The notes under the pieces were generated by a model that made no database searches, had not been told where the DNA came from, and worked only from the letters and a program-made list of their open reading frames with translations. Positions 18,158 through 26,899 of a stretch of 64,000 bases of DNA are shown piece by piece; position 1 is the stretch's first letter, and each line of letters starts with the position of its first letter. The translations under genes and the position numbers were made by a program. This DNA comes from Parasedimentitalea huanghaiensis (GTDB lineage: Bacteria; Pseudomonadota; Alphaproteobacteria; Rhodobacterales; Rhodobacteraceae): positions 1 to 64,000 of the forward strand of contig NZ_WQLV01000007.1 in assembly GCF_009753675.1 (NCBI RefSeq). The letters are read 5' to 3'.

Positions 18158-18475
18158 TTACGCGTCGTTACCCGGTGGAGGCAAAGCCTCAGCTAATTCT
18201 TCCCAAGACCGTCCTGACGCCACAAGGCAAGTCTGACCAGTTGGGGTCGTCACCGTGATAGTCCAAGTACCGGTACTGGAAGAGGCAAAGGTTTCGATGA
18301 CCATTCCCTGTTCACCCAAGCCAATGCTCTGACGACTTTCGCCATATGTATTGGCCAGCCGTTCGATAACGGCATCACGCGGGGCACATTTTCTATTTTG
18401 CTGAGCGGTTGCTTGCTGGGCAACCATTACGGTGAGACCAAGGCTCATTGTCAATTTAATCATAGTCTTCATCAT
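18158..18475 (-). CDS. Small secreted protein of unknown function
   Basis: A 105-residue protein with an N-terminal signal peptide (MMKTMIKLTM start, hydrophobic core, cleavage after QQATA, before QQNRK). The mature part has two cysteines (RKCAPRD and GQTCLVASG) that could pair, and a central segment GTWTITVTTPTGQTCL reminiscent of small periplasmic hypothetical proteins in this group. The start at 18475 is preferred over the longer frame from 18613 because of the signal peptide and an AAGGTAA upstream. A strong terminator lies 40 bases downstream. Function unknown. Confidence 0.7.
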   Translation of the reverse strand: MMKTMIKLTMSLGLTVMVAQQATAQQNRKCAPRDAVIERLANTYGESRQSIGLGEQGMVIETFASSSTGTWTITVTTPTGQTCLVASGRSWEELAEALPPPGNDA

Positions 18476-18552
18476 GGCTTTTACCTTATTTTTGACTGCT
18501 GATGTTGCTCGGACGTTTGAACATTTGAAAGTTAGCTGAACTAAAGATTCTC

Positions 18553-18720
18553 CTAGGAGGCGGTGACGCAGCCCCTGACAGCTGCGCGCTTTGAAGACCT
18601 GTTCTCGCGGCACATCCGCAAGAAAACATTCGTTTTTGTACTCGAGCTCTTGCTGACCAAGGTGGCCTGCATAAGGGTTACATCGTGTTGCTCTTGCTCT
18701 TTGGCGTGTTTGGCGAACAT
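18553..18720 (-). CDS. Possible 55-residue small ORF
   Basis: An ORF starting MFAKHAKEQEQHDVTLMQAT, with AAGGGAG eight bases upstream of its ATG and basic composition toward the C terminus (CRENRSSKRAAVRG). It lies upstream of, and in the same direction as, the small secreted protein gene. The ribosome-binding site is good, but no family is recognised and the codon pattern is not convincing. It could equally be a leader region. Confidence 0.3.
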   Translation of the reverse strand: MFAKHAKEQEQHDVTLMQATLVSKSSSTKTNVFLRMCRENRSSKRAAVRGCVTAS

Positions 18721-19091
18721 GACGGGCTCCCTTTTGTTAGTGTGCCTCTCTGCAATTAAAATACATAAAATTGTCACTATTTGTCTATTAGTGCATAAGT
18801 CGAACAATCCCGTCTTTCGAGTTTTCGGCCTGTCCAAAAGGATAGTTCGCCTCACCAAAATGCAGGCGAGCTGCCTTGCTGTCCGCAAAAAGGCAACAAT
18901 GACGGCGACAATTTTTTGAACTTTTCCACACAAGCATCACCCCCACGAAACAAATGATCTCGTGTTTCTACATGAACGTTAGCGGGCATCATTATTATTC
19001 ACCCTGAAACATGGACATGACCGGCCTGCTTCGCCGCCTCAACTAGAAACGCTTGAACGCTGCCACCTTTCAGGTTTGCTAAATAGCCCGT
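18721..19091. other. Intergenic stretch without a recognisable gene
   Basis: The DNA is AT-rich near 18750-18800, where the minus strand has TAGACA and TATTTT spaced about 18 bases apart, a weak candidate promoter for the small ORF and secreted protein genes. The remainder up to the GMC oxidoreductase stop shows nothing I can support. Confidence 0.4.
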
Positions 19092-20714
19092 TCAGCGTGC
19101 GTCATTGAAAATCATATCAGCGGCTTTTTCGGCGATCATCACCACGGGGGACGCGGTATTGCCCGAAACGATTTTGGGCATCACCGAGGCATCAACAATG
19201 CGCAGTCCATCAAGCCCGCGTAGCCGTAACTGCGGGTCCACCACCGACTGCTCGTCACTGCCCATACGGCATGTGCCCACAGGGTGGAAAATGGTGGTAG
19301 CAATGTTACCGGCTTGCTGCAGAATTTCCTCATCTGTTTGGGTCTCTGGACCGGGCAGGATCTCTTGTGGCATGTGGGGGACCAGCGCCTTGGCTGTCAT
19401 TATCTGACGGGCCTGTTTTATGGACTGCACCGCAATGCGCCTGTCTTTTTCCGCCGACAGGTAGTTCAGGCGGATATTCGGCTGGGTGCCCGTTTGGGCG
19501 CTGGATATATGACAATCACCGACGCTTTCAGGACGCAGATTACACACTGACACAGTGATAGCTGGAAACGGATGCAACGGATCACCCAGTTTATCAGTGG
19601 ACAGCGGTTGTACGTGGTATTCCAGATCGGGCATCTCAAGCGACGGATCCGATTTGGTAAACATACCAAACTGACTTGGTGCCATCGACATGGGACCGCT
19701 TTGGTTAAAGGCATATTGCATCGCAATCCGCGCCTTGCCAAACAGACTGTTGGCCATAGTGTTCAACGTCTTGGCATTCTCTACCTTGAACACGGTCCGA
19801 ATTTGCAGATGGTCTTGCAGGTTCTCTCCGACCGCGGGCAAATTATGCTCCACATCCACCCCCAGCCCCCTCAGCAAGTCTGGATTGCCGATGCCTGACA
19901 GTTCCAGCACCTTGGGTGAGTTGATTGCACCAGCGGCCAACAGCACCTCAGCACTGGCATTGGCTTGCAGCAACTTGCCTTTGTGGCGGAACAGAACGCC
20001 GGTGACGCGGTGATTTTCGATCACCAGCCGTTCCGTCTCGGCCTTGGTGATCACACGCAGGTTGGGCCGTTTCATTGCCGGGCGTAAAAAACCCTTGGCG
20101 GTATTCCAGCGCACGCCGTTGTTTTGGTTGACCTCAAAAAAGCCGCTGCCTTCGTTGCTGCCATCATTGAAATCTTCGCGCGGCATAACGCCAAATTCCT
20201 TGGCTCCCACCTGCACCGCCCGCAGGATGTCCCATTCAAGCCGCTGCTTTGAGACCTTCCATTCACCGCCCGACCTGTGCAGATCAGTGCTTCCACCGTG
20301 GTGGTCCTCGGACTTAAGGAAATAGGGCAGCACGTCGTCCCAGGCCCAGCCAACATTGCCCAGCTGACGCCAATGGTCATAATCCGTGGACTGGCCACGC
20401 ATGTAGATCATGCCGTTGACGGACGAACAGCCGCCCAGCACTTTACCCCGTGGATACACCAGACTGCGTCCATTCAGTCCGGGCTCGGGCACGGTTTTCA
20501 TCATCCAGTCGGTACGTGGGTTACCGATGCAGTAAAGATACCCCACTGGGATATGTACCCAGTGGTAATTATCCTTCCCCCCAGCCTCTAGCAACAGAAC
20601 CCGAGTAGTGGGGTCCTCGCTTAGCCGGTTGGCCAACACGCAGCCGGCAGTGCCAGCCCCTACGATAACATAGTCATATTGCCCATCAAGGGGCTGCGCC
20701 TGCGCCATAGTCAT
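19092..20714 (-). CDS. GMC-family FAD-dependent oxidoreductase (choline dehydrogenase-like)
   Basis: A 540-residue flavoprotein that oxidises an alcohol to an aldehyde or ketone. The N-terminal FAD motif is YVIVGAGTAGCVLANRLSED (about 14-33). GMC signature 1 (GKVLGGCSSVNGMIYMRG) and signature 2 (GAINSPKVLELSGIG) are present. The C-terminal catalytic His and Asn lie in HPVGTCRMG and VSGNTASP. No signal peptide is seen. It is the last gene of the leftward sugar/polyol operon, 17 bases after the quinone-oxidoreductase-like gene. Sequence alone cannot distinguish choline from other alcohol substrates. The operon context argues for a polyol or a derived alcohol. Confidence 0.9.
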   Translation of the reverse strand: MTMAQAQPLDGQYDYVIVGAGTAGCVLANRLSEDPTTRVLLLEAGGKDNYHWVHIPVGYLYCIGNPRTDWMMKTVPEPGLNGRSLVYPRGKVLGGCSSVNGMIYMRGQSTDYDHWRQLGNVGWAWDDVLPYFLKSEDHHGGSTDLHRSGGEWKVSKQRLEWDILRAVQVGAKEFGVMPREDFNDGSNEGSGFFEVNQNNGVRWNTAKGFLRPAMKRPNLRVITKAETERLVIENHRVTGVLFRHKGKLLQANASAEVLLAAGAINSPKVLELSGIGNPDLLRGLGVDVEHNLPAVGENLQDHLQIRTVFKVENAKTLNTMANSLFGKARIAMQYAFNQSGPMSMAPSQFGMFTKSDPSLEMPDLEYHVQPLSTDKLGDPLHPFPAITVSVCNLRPESVGDCHISSAQTGTQPNIRLNYLSAEKDRRIAVQSIKQARQIMTAKALVPHMPQEILPGPETQTDEEILQQAGNIATTIFHPVGTCRMGSDEQSVVDPQLRLRGLDGLRIVDASVMPKIVSGNTASPVVMIAEKAADMIFNDAR

Positions 20715-20731
20715 TGATCCGAGTCTTGAGG

Positions 20732-21742
20732 TTAGTATTTGATCACGAGTTTGCCGATCATGGCAGCACCTTCGATGATCCGGTGGGCCTCTTTCAAGGT
20801 GTTCGAAGACAGTCCATGCAGAACCTTGGTTTCGGTTGTGGCAATGGTCCCATCATCAACCAACCGCGCCATGTGCGTCAGGATCTGGCCCTGCTTGTAC
20901 ATGTCCGGCGTCCCAAACAGCGAGCGTGTGAACATCAGCTCCCACATCAGCGCGGCAGATTTACCTTGCAGCGCCGAAACATCCAGCTTTTCCGAGGTCT
21001 CGACAATGGTACCGATCCGGCCCTGAGGCGCGATCAACTCGCACATGGCATCCCAGTGCTGGGCCGTGTCGGCATATTGCACGATGTAATCGGACTGCTC
21101 GAACCCGGCCTGCTTCATATCCTTGACCAGATCGCGGTGGTTCACCACATGATGAGCGCCCATTTGACGGCACCATTTGGCCGTTTCAGGCCGCGAAGCT
21201 GTGGCGATTACTGTTGCATTGGTCAATTTGCGGGCAATCTGCGCGGTTATTGATCCAACACCACCAGCGCCACCAATGATCAACAATGAAAACGGAGTTT
21301 CGCCCTGTGGCACCTGCAGCCGTTCAAACAGGATTTCCCACGCGGTGAGCGAAACCAGTGGCAGAGATGCCGCAGCCTCGGGAGAGACGCTTTTGGGTGC
21401 ATGGGCGGCAATGCGGTGATCGACACATTGCATCGATGCATAAGAGCCGGGGCGATTGGCATCACCTGCGTACCACACCCGGTCACCCGGTTTGAAACCC
21501 GTCACGTCAGCTCCGCATTCGACCACAATGCCCACCGCATCATAGCCAAGGATAAATGGCGTCTCGTGTGGTGTGTCTACAGCGGTGCGAATGCGCCGTT
21601 TGGCATCCGCCGGGTTGACCGAGACAGCCTCAATCTCGACCAACAGATCATTCATTTCTGGTTTAGGATCCGGCAGGTCCACATCGAACAGGCTTTCAGC
21701 TTCTTCGATTGGTAGCGAATTCAAAAATCCAACAGCACGCAT
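20732..21742 (-). CDS. Zinc-independent medium-chain dehydrogenase (quinone oxidoreductase-like)
   Basis: A 336-residue MDR-superfamily protein with a GroES-like N-terminal domain and a Rossmann domain carrying LLIIGGAGGVGSITAQIARK (nucleotide binding). It lacks the structural-zinc cysteine cluster of true zinc alcohol dehydrogenases, which places it near the NADPH:quinone reductase (Zta1/QOR) branch. It reduces or oxidises small carbonyl compounds in that family. It lies between the kinase and the GMC oxidoreductase in the leftward operon; its role in the pathway is unknown. Confidence 0.88.
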   Translation of the reverse strand: MRAVGFLNSLPIEEAESLFDVDLPDPKPEMNDLLVEIEAVSVNPADAKRRIRTAVDTPHETPFILGYDAVGIVVECGADVTGFKPGDRVWYAGDANRPGSYASMQCVDHRIAAHAPKSVSPEAAASLPLVSLTAWEILFERLQVPQGETPFSLLIIGGAGGVGSITAQIARKLTNATVIATASRPETAKWCRQMGAHHVVNHRDLVKDMKQAGFEQSDYIVQYADTAQHWDAMCELIAPQGRIGTIVETSEKLDVSALQGKSAALMWELMFTRSLFGTPDMYKQGQILTHMARLVDDGTIATTETKVLHGLSSNTLKEAHRIIEGAAMIGKLVIKY

Positions 21743-21768
21743 GGCTGTACTCCTTACTTGTCAAATTT

Positions 21769-21799
21769 GGTGTCAGGACTGGTTAGGTGTCAGGACTGG
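21769..21799. repeat. 17-base tandem duplication at the kinase stop codon
   Basis: GGTGTCAGGACTGG occurs at 21769-21782 and again at 21786-21799, with period 17. The right copy contains the stop codon of the FGGY kinase (minus strand). It looks like a recent small tandem duplication of the gene end. Confidence 0.75.
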
Positions 21800-23286
21800 G
21801 TCCACAGCGGTTTCATGGCTTCGCTTAACTGCAGATAGCGGCTGTAGCGTTTGTCATAGTGGGACTGCATCCCGGCGTCCGGCGTGAACGAGGCACGCCA
21901 GCGGGTCATTGCAGCAATACCCGCCTCATAATCGGCAAACAGCCCAGCCCCCAAACCCGCGCCGATGGCAGCCCCCAGGGCACCGGTCTCCTGTGCTTCG
22001 GCGACTGTCACCGGCACACCTAACCCATCAGCAAACATCTGTGGCCAGATAGGGCTGCGCGACCCACCGCCGGACAGCACCGCCGAGTTGAATTCCACTC
22101 CAGCACTGCGCAGCACCTCAATATGGCGGCGATGTTCGAACATCACGCCCTCAAACAGGGCGCGCAGCATGTGGCCTTCGCCGTGCCAGCCGGCAACGCC
22201 ATAGAACCCAGCGCGATAGTCTGCCCCCTGCCCTGATCCATATAGGAAGGGGTGGAAATACGGATCGTCTGCCGCAGGCGTGATTTCTGCTACCTTTGCA
22301 TTGCTATATCCAAACGGGTCGTCATGGTGTGCGCCGCGTTCTATGAACTCTCGGACGTACCACTCCAAATTGGCTGCCGAGGTCGCACTGGCCTCGATAT
22401 TCACAAATCGAGCGCGACCAAAACCGGCAACCATGAACACACCCGGATCGACCACAGGCGCGGATGAAAACACCTGATTGATGCTCCAGGTGCCACAGAT
22501 GATCGAGGCTTGTCCTGCCTCAACCACGCCAGATCCCATCGCGCTAGAGACCACGTCAAAATACCCGCCCACCACGCGTGTACCTTCCGCCAATCCTGTG
22601 GCCTCAGCACACTGGGCGCTGACTGTTCCCGCGACATCAGCAGGGTCAAACAACCAGGGCAACATCGGGCGTGCATCTTCAAGCCCATATAGCGCCAGCA
22701 GATCGTCATCATAAATGCAATCCGGCATTCGCAGCAGCCCACAGCCGGACATGTCCGAAATGTCGCTTGTGCGAAGTCCTGTCAGTTTGAAGTTGATGAA
22801 ATCCTTGCACAACATCACAGATCCAACCTGCGCATAGATTTCAGGGCGGTGCCGTTTGATCCATGCCAGCAACACAGGCGTTTGCGAGGGCCAGGGTTTT
22901 TGCAAGCAAATCTCATGCAGGGCATCACCGTGTGCCTCGGCCAGCTCCGCCGCCAGATCCGCCGCACGGGTGTCCAGCGACTGAATGCCAATCAGTGGTT
23001 CGCCATCGCGGTCCACCAGATACAGCCCGTTGCCATGACCGGCACAGCCAACCGCTGCAATCTGGCTTGGTGCGATACCTGCCGCATCAATACAGTTACG
23101 GATTGCCGTTTTGGCATTGGCCCACAGCTCGTTCAGGTCACGCTCAACATATCCCGGCTGCGGCGTCGAGGATTGCCCATCCAGTGCATGCATCGCGACC
23201 TGACGTCCCTGCAGATCAAACAACACCGCCTTGATCACAGTGTTGCCCGCATCCAGCCCCAGCAGATATGTCTGTTGATCACTCAC
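21790..23286 (-). CDS. FGGY-family carbohydrate kinase (L-xylulose/erythritol kinase-like)
   Basis: A 498-residue sugar or polyol kinase. The N-terminal phosphate-1 motif is LGLDAGNTVIKAVLFD, followed by QPGYVERDLNELW. The FGGY C-terminal domain has AVLSGGGSRSPIWPQMFADG and GALGAAIGAGLGAG. The sequence around VVGGYFDVVSSAMGSGV resembles L-xylulose kinase (LyxK) and erythritol kinase (EryA) more than glycerol kinase. The GTG at 23286, overlapping the aldolase stop, is chosen; an in-frame ATG at 23325 would add 13 residues unlike the family. It should phosphorylate the sugar or polyol brought in by the ABC importer. Confidence 0.92.
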   Translation of the reverse strand: MSDQQTYLLGLDAGNTVIKAVLFDLQGRQVAMHALDGQSSTPQPGYVERDLNELWANAKTAIRNCIDAAGIAPSQIAAVGCAGHGNGLYLVDRDGEPLIGIQSLDTRAADLAAELAEAHGDALHEICLQKPWPSQTPVLLAWIKRHRPEIYAQVGSVMLCKDFINFKLTGLRTSDISDMSGCGLLRMPDCIYDDDLLALYGLEDARPMLPWLFDPADVAGTVSAQCAEATGLAEGTRVVGGYFDVVSSAMGSGVVEAGQASIICGTWSINQVFSSAPVVDPGVFMVAGFGRARFVNIEASATSAANLEWYVREFIERGAHHDDPFGYSNAKVAEITPAADDPYFHPFLYGSGQGADYRAGFYGVAGWHGEGHMLRALFEGVMFEHRRHIEVLRSAGVEFNSAVLSGGGSRSPIWPQMFADGLGVPVTVAEAQETGALGAAIGAGLGAGLFADYEAGIAAMTRWRASFTPDAGMQSHYDKRYSRYLQLSEAMKPLWTQS

Positions 23287-24121
23287 GGTTGTAAATATCC
23301 CATGCTTCTTCGCCACTGGCGCCATCGTGGATCATCGCCATCAGTGAGGCGACCACCGCTTTAGGATTGTCATGCTGATAGATATTGCGACCATAGACCA
23401 TGCCTTTGGCGCCCTGCCCCATCAGCGCCGCTGATTTCATCAGCACGGTTTTCAGGTTTTCCTTGCCGCCGCCCCGCACCAACACAGGCACCCGAGCAGC
23501 CTCAACTACGCGATGGAAATCCTCGGCATGTTCGGTTGGGTCGGCCTTGATAATGTCCGCGCCCATTTCACTGGCCAGCCGGGTCAGCGTGACAATCTTG
23601 TCGGCATTGCCATCCACCTGATAACCACCACGGATGTCATTGGGCAGCATCACCAGTGGTTCGATCATCAGCGGCATGCCGTATTTTTCGCAGGCCGCCC
23701 GCACCTTTGAGATGTTCTCGACACACTGGCGGAACAGCTCGGGCTCGTCCGGCAACATGAACAGGTTCACCACCACCGCAGCAGCATCCATTTCCAGCGC
23801 GCCGATAATCGGCTCTTCCGCGTTTTGTAACAGGGACCACATCACCCGGTGGCGTTGGTCGTTATAGGGATTGCCCATGTCGATCCGCATCACCAGCGCC
23901 GGTTTGTCTTTCTCGGGCCGGGCTTGCAGCAAATCAGCCTGACCATAGGCCATCTGAATTGCATCCGGGCGGGCGTCGATCAGGGTGTTCACAACACTGC
24001 CCATGTCCTCTAGCCCGACCATAAAGCTGGGTTCGTTGCAGACCCCGTGATCAATCGCGACATCCAGACAGCCACCATTGGTGAACATCCGATTCATGCG
24101 GGCTTTGGTGCTTACACGCAT
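23279..24121 (-). CDS. Class I aldolase, DeoC/LsrF-like
   Basis: A 280-residue TIM-barrel aldolase of the DhnA/LsrF (class I fructose-bisphosphate aldolase-like) group. Visible signatures are CLDVAIDHGV, MGADIIKADPTE with the expected Schiff-base lysine, VPVLVRGGGKENL, and GMVYGRNIYQHDNP. It would cleave or transfer a ketose phosphate or thiolase-type substrate. It overlaps the GlpD-like gene by ten bases and the kinase by eight, so it belongs to the same translationally coupled set. It is closer to LsrF-type proteins than to fructose-bisphosphate aldolase of glycolysis, but the substrate is unknown. Confidence 0.88.
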   Translation of the reverse strand: MRVSTKARMNRMFTNGGCLDVAIDHGVCNEPSFMVGLEDMGSVVNTLIDARPDAIQMAYGQADLLQARPEKDKPALVMRIDMGNPYNDQRHRVMWSLLQNAEEPIIGALEMDAAAVVVNLFMLPDEPELFRQCVENISKVRAACEKYGMPLMIEPLVMLPNDIRGGYQVDGNADKIVTLTRLASEMGADIIKADPTEHAEDFHRVVEAARVPVLVRGGGKENLKTVLMKSAALMGQGAKGMVYGRNIYQHDNPKAVVASLMAMIHDGASGEEAWDIYNRE

Positions 24122-25842
24122 TCCATTCTCCTTGATTTTGCATTCGGCTCTTGCTCTGACAGCAAGACACCGTGGAATTTTTCCAACTCATTCAACAATG
24201 ATGTCCGCTCGGCCACCAACTGATCTTGGCTCCAATCCAGGTCCTGCGCCATCAGGTCAGCGATGGCATCAATCAGGGGCAGGCTTAACCGGCCCGTAAT
24301 GGCCAGATCTGTGCGCCGAAGCACGATGTCGGACAGGTGCACAACATGTTCCCGTTGCACCAGAAACCTGATTTCTGCAGCCGTATAGTGACAGTCCTGC
24401 GTCAGCGTCTGATCATCGCCACTGGCAACGCTATATCGCATAAGCTCACGTGATCGGGTGCCATAAACCTGCACCAGATGCTCGGCCCTGTCTGCCGCCA
24501 GTGAGAACTCCACCATCAGCGCCCGCGCCATCGCACCATCGCCCGCCGGGAAATCAGCTCCTCCACCGATGGGCAGGTCAATTGTATCCTGCTTGCGAGG
24601 CTTACTCAACTCGGCCAGCACTTCGTCCGTTGTCTGTTGCGCAAAGGCGCGAAACGTCGTCCACTTGCCCCCGACCATGCAGAACTGCGGCACCGTGCCG
24701 TCGATCTTTTGGGTGAAATGTCCGCGTGAAATGCGACCGGTGAAATCATGATCGCTCGACGGCAGTGGCCGGATACCACTGTAGCTAAACATAACCTCGT
24801 CCTCGCTCACCGGGACCTGCGGAAAGATCAAACGCAGTGACGTCAGGATATAGTCCATTTCCTCTGGCTCGCAGCGGGTCCGTGAGGCTGCGGTCACCCG
24901 GATATCAGTCGAGCCGGCCAGTACCTTGCCCAGATAAGGAAACACAATGCAAACCCGGCCATCAGTATTTTCGAAATACATCATGTGGCCGTCCAACGCT
25001 TGCAGCAGTGCCGGGTTGTCCAGGATCAGATGCGACCCTTTGGTGCCGGACACCAGTGGTGGTGGCTTGGTCTCTGATGACGATAGCTGCGCTATCACTT
25101 CGTCTAGCCAAGCCCCCGAAGCATTCACCACCGCCCGCGCGGTCACTGAGAATTGGTCACCAGTTTCTACGTCGTTTACCAAAAATGCCCCATCCATCGC
25201 ATTCAATTCAGCATAGTTTACCGCAACCGAATCCGGAGCCAGCGTTTCGGTGTCCGTGATCAACTCCACCCCTAACCGCTCTGGATGCGAAATCCATGCA
25301 TCGTAATAGGTGGCCGAGAACAACAGCTTGCGTGTCAGGTTTGGCCATTGCCTCCAAGTTGATTTGGCGCTGCGAAACTTATGCTTAGGCAAGATCCGGC
25401 GTTTGCGGGTCACCAAATCATAAAGCGTCAAACCGGCCTTGATCGGTAACGCGCCACGGTTCGACGGCTTGCCCGATCCGCCAAAGAAACTGGTCGCAGC
25501 ATTAAACAACCCCGAAAACAGCGAGGTGATAGGGATCGTGGTTGGCAGCGGCCGTACCATATGCGGTGCGTTGCGCAAAAGTGCATCCCGCTCCGCCAGT
25601 GACTCGCGCACCAAGTCAAACTCGCCATTTTCCAGATAGCGCAGTCCACCGTGGATCATCCGCGATGGTGCCGCGCTGCAGCCTGAACAAAAATCGTTGC
25701 GCTCGACCAGCAGCACCCGCAGCCCTTGCAGGGCCAGTTCGCGGTAGACGCCCAGCCCATTGATACCGCCGCCGATGACGACGACGTCAAAGGCACCGTT
25801 ATCGCGGATGCGCTGAAAGCTGTTGTGTCGTTGCGCAGACAT
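24112..25842 (-). CDS. FAD-dependent glycerol-3-phosphate dehydrogenase family protein (GlpD/EryB-like)
   Basis: A 576-residue flavoprotein. The N-terminal FAD site is VVVIGGGINGLGVYRELALQ, followed by the family block SGCSAAPSRMIHGGLRYLE and RPLPTTIPI. A C-terminal domain typical of GlpD is present. Members oxidise glycerol 3-phosphate, or in erythritol loci a tetritol phosphate, and pass electrons to quinone. With an FGGY kinase and aldolase beside it, oxidation of a phosphorylated polyol is the natural inference. The FSGCSAAPSRM block is a variant of the GlpD 'TSSxSxKLIHGG' region, suggesting a substrate other than glycerol 3-phosphate. Confidence 0.9.
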   Translation of the reverse strand: MSAQRHNSFQRIRDNGAFDVVVIGGGINGLGVYRELALQGLRVLLVERNDFCSGCSAAPSRMIHGGLRYLENGEFDLVRESLAERDALLRNAPHMVRPLPTTIPITSLFSGLFNAATSFFGGSGKPSNRGALPIKAGLTLYDLVTRKRRILPKHKFRSAKSTWRQWPNLTRKLLFSATYYDAWISHPERLGVELITDTETLAPDSVAVNYAELNAMDGAFLVNDVETGDQFSVTARAVVNASGAWLDEVIAQLSSSETKPPPLVSGTKGSHLILDNPALLQALDGHMMYFENTDGRVCIVFPYLGKVLAGSTDIRVTAASRTRCEPEEMDYILTSLRLIFPQVPVSEDEVMFSYSGIRPLPSSDHDFTGRISRGHFTQKIDGTVPQFCMVGGKWTTFRAFAQQTTDEVLAELSKPRKQDTIDLPIGGGADFPAGDGAMARALMVEFSLAADRAEHLVQVYGTRSRELMRYSVASGDDQTLTQDCHYTAAEIRFLVQREHVVHLSDIVLRRTDLAITGRLSLPLIDAIADLMAQDLDWSQDQLVAERTSLLNELEKFHGVLLSEQEPNAKSRRMECV

Positions 25843-25903
25843 AACTTCTCCGTTCGCCAGAGTTGCCCTCTGACGCCTTCTTGTTGTCGATTTTTAGTTC
25901 TGG

Positions 25904-26899
25904 TTAGCCGTCGAGGTTGGTCAAATGTGTCCCGGCGGCGACGGTAATGGTTGCGATGTCCTGTTGTGAAAGTCTGATGCGCCCTGCGGCGGCATTCTCG
26001 CGGGCCTGGTCCGCGTTGCGGGCACCACAGAGTGAAAAGGTGATGCCGGGTTGTTGCACAGTCCAGGCAATCACCGTCTGCGCCAAGGTTGCGTCATGGG
26101 CATCGGCAACAGGTGCGATTTCCACCATCAGTGCCGCAATCTTTTGGCGGTTTGCCATGGAAAATCGCGGGTTGTCCTTGCGCTGATCATCGCCCGAGAA
26201 TTCCCGATCCGGTCCAACCTTGCCACTTAGCAGTCCCAGTGCCAGCGACGAATAACTTAGCGCCGAAACACCGTGTTCCGCACAAAGCGGCAGTAGCGAG
26301 GTCTCAATATCGCGTTTGACCATGCTGTATTCTTCTTGGATGGCATCCAGCTGCCCCCCAGCCACATAGGCAGCAACATCATCTGCACTGGTGTTGCTGG
26401 CCCCGATCGAACGAATTTTGCCCTGTTGTTTCAGTGTTTCCAGCGCCTCCATCGTCTCGGCGATAGGGGTGGTCGGATCCTGCCAGTGGGTGATGTAGTG
26501 GTCAATATAGTCAGTTTTCAGCCGTGTCAGGCTTTGCTCAACCTCATAAATGATCGCATCTTTACCCAGATAGCGGTGCACTGGCTGACCGTCGTAGTCA
26601 AAGAAATGGTTGCCCTTCTGGCTATGCCAGACCAGCCCACATTTGGTTGCCAAAACAACTTTATCACGGCGCCCAACCAAAGCTTTGCCGACGATCTCTT
26701 CGGCCAGTCCCTGACCATAAGCAGGAGCAGTGTCGATCAGGGTGACACCTTCGTCTACGGCGGTTTGAATAGCCTCGATTGACTGTGCTTCGTCAGTGCC
26801 GCCCCACATCCAGCCGCCAATGGCCCATGTGCCCAGACCAATCACCGAGGCTTCGATCCCGGATGCCCCAATTGGGCGTGTTAGCATTTCATGCGACAT
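25904..26899 (-). CDS. Aldo/keto reductase
   Basis: A 331-residue NAD(P)-dependent oxidoreductase. The AKR catalytic tetrad is recognisable: Asp and Tyr in LIDTAPAYGQGLAEE, Lys in VVLATKCGL, His in DYIDHYITHWQDP. A cofactor-binding tail is present (SLCGARNADQARENAAAGRIRL). It reduces aldehydes or ketones or works in the oxidative direction on sugars. It overlaps the SorC-family regulator gene by 11 bases and is part of the leftward polyol/sugar operon. Confidence 0.92.
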   Translation of the reverse strand: MSHEMLTRPIGASGIEASVIGLGTWAIGGWMWGGTDEAQSIEAIQTAVDEGVTLIDTAPAYGQGLAEEIVGKALVGRRDKVVLATKCGLVWHSQKGNHFFDYDGQPVHRYLGKDAIIYEVEQSLTRLKTDYIDHYITHWQDPTTPIAETMEALETLKQQGKIRSIGASNTSADDVAAYVAGGQLDAIQEEYSMVKRDIETSLLPLCAEHGVSALSYSSLALGLLSGKVGPDREFSGDDQRKDNPRFSMANRQKIAALMVEIAPVADAHDATLAQTVIAWTVQQPGITFSLCGARNADQARENAAAGRIRLSQQDIATITVAAGTHLTNLDG

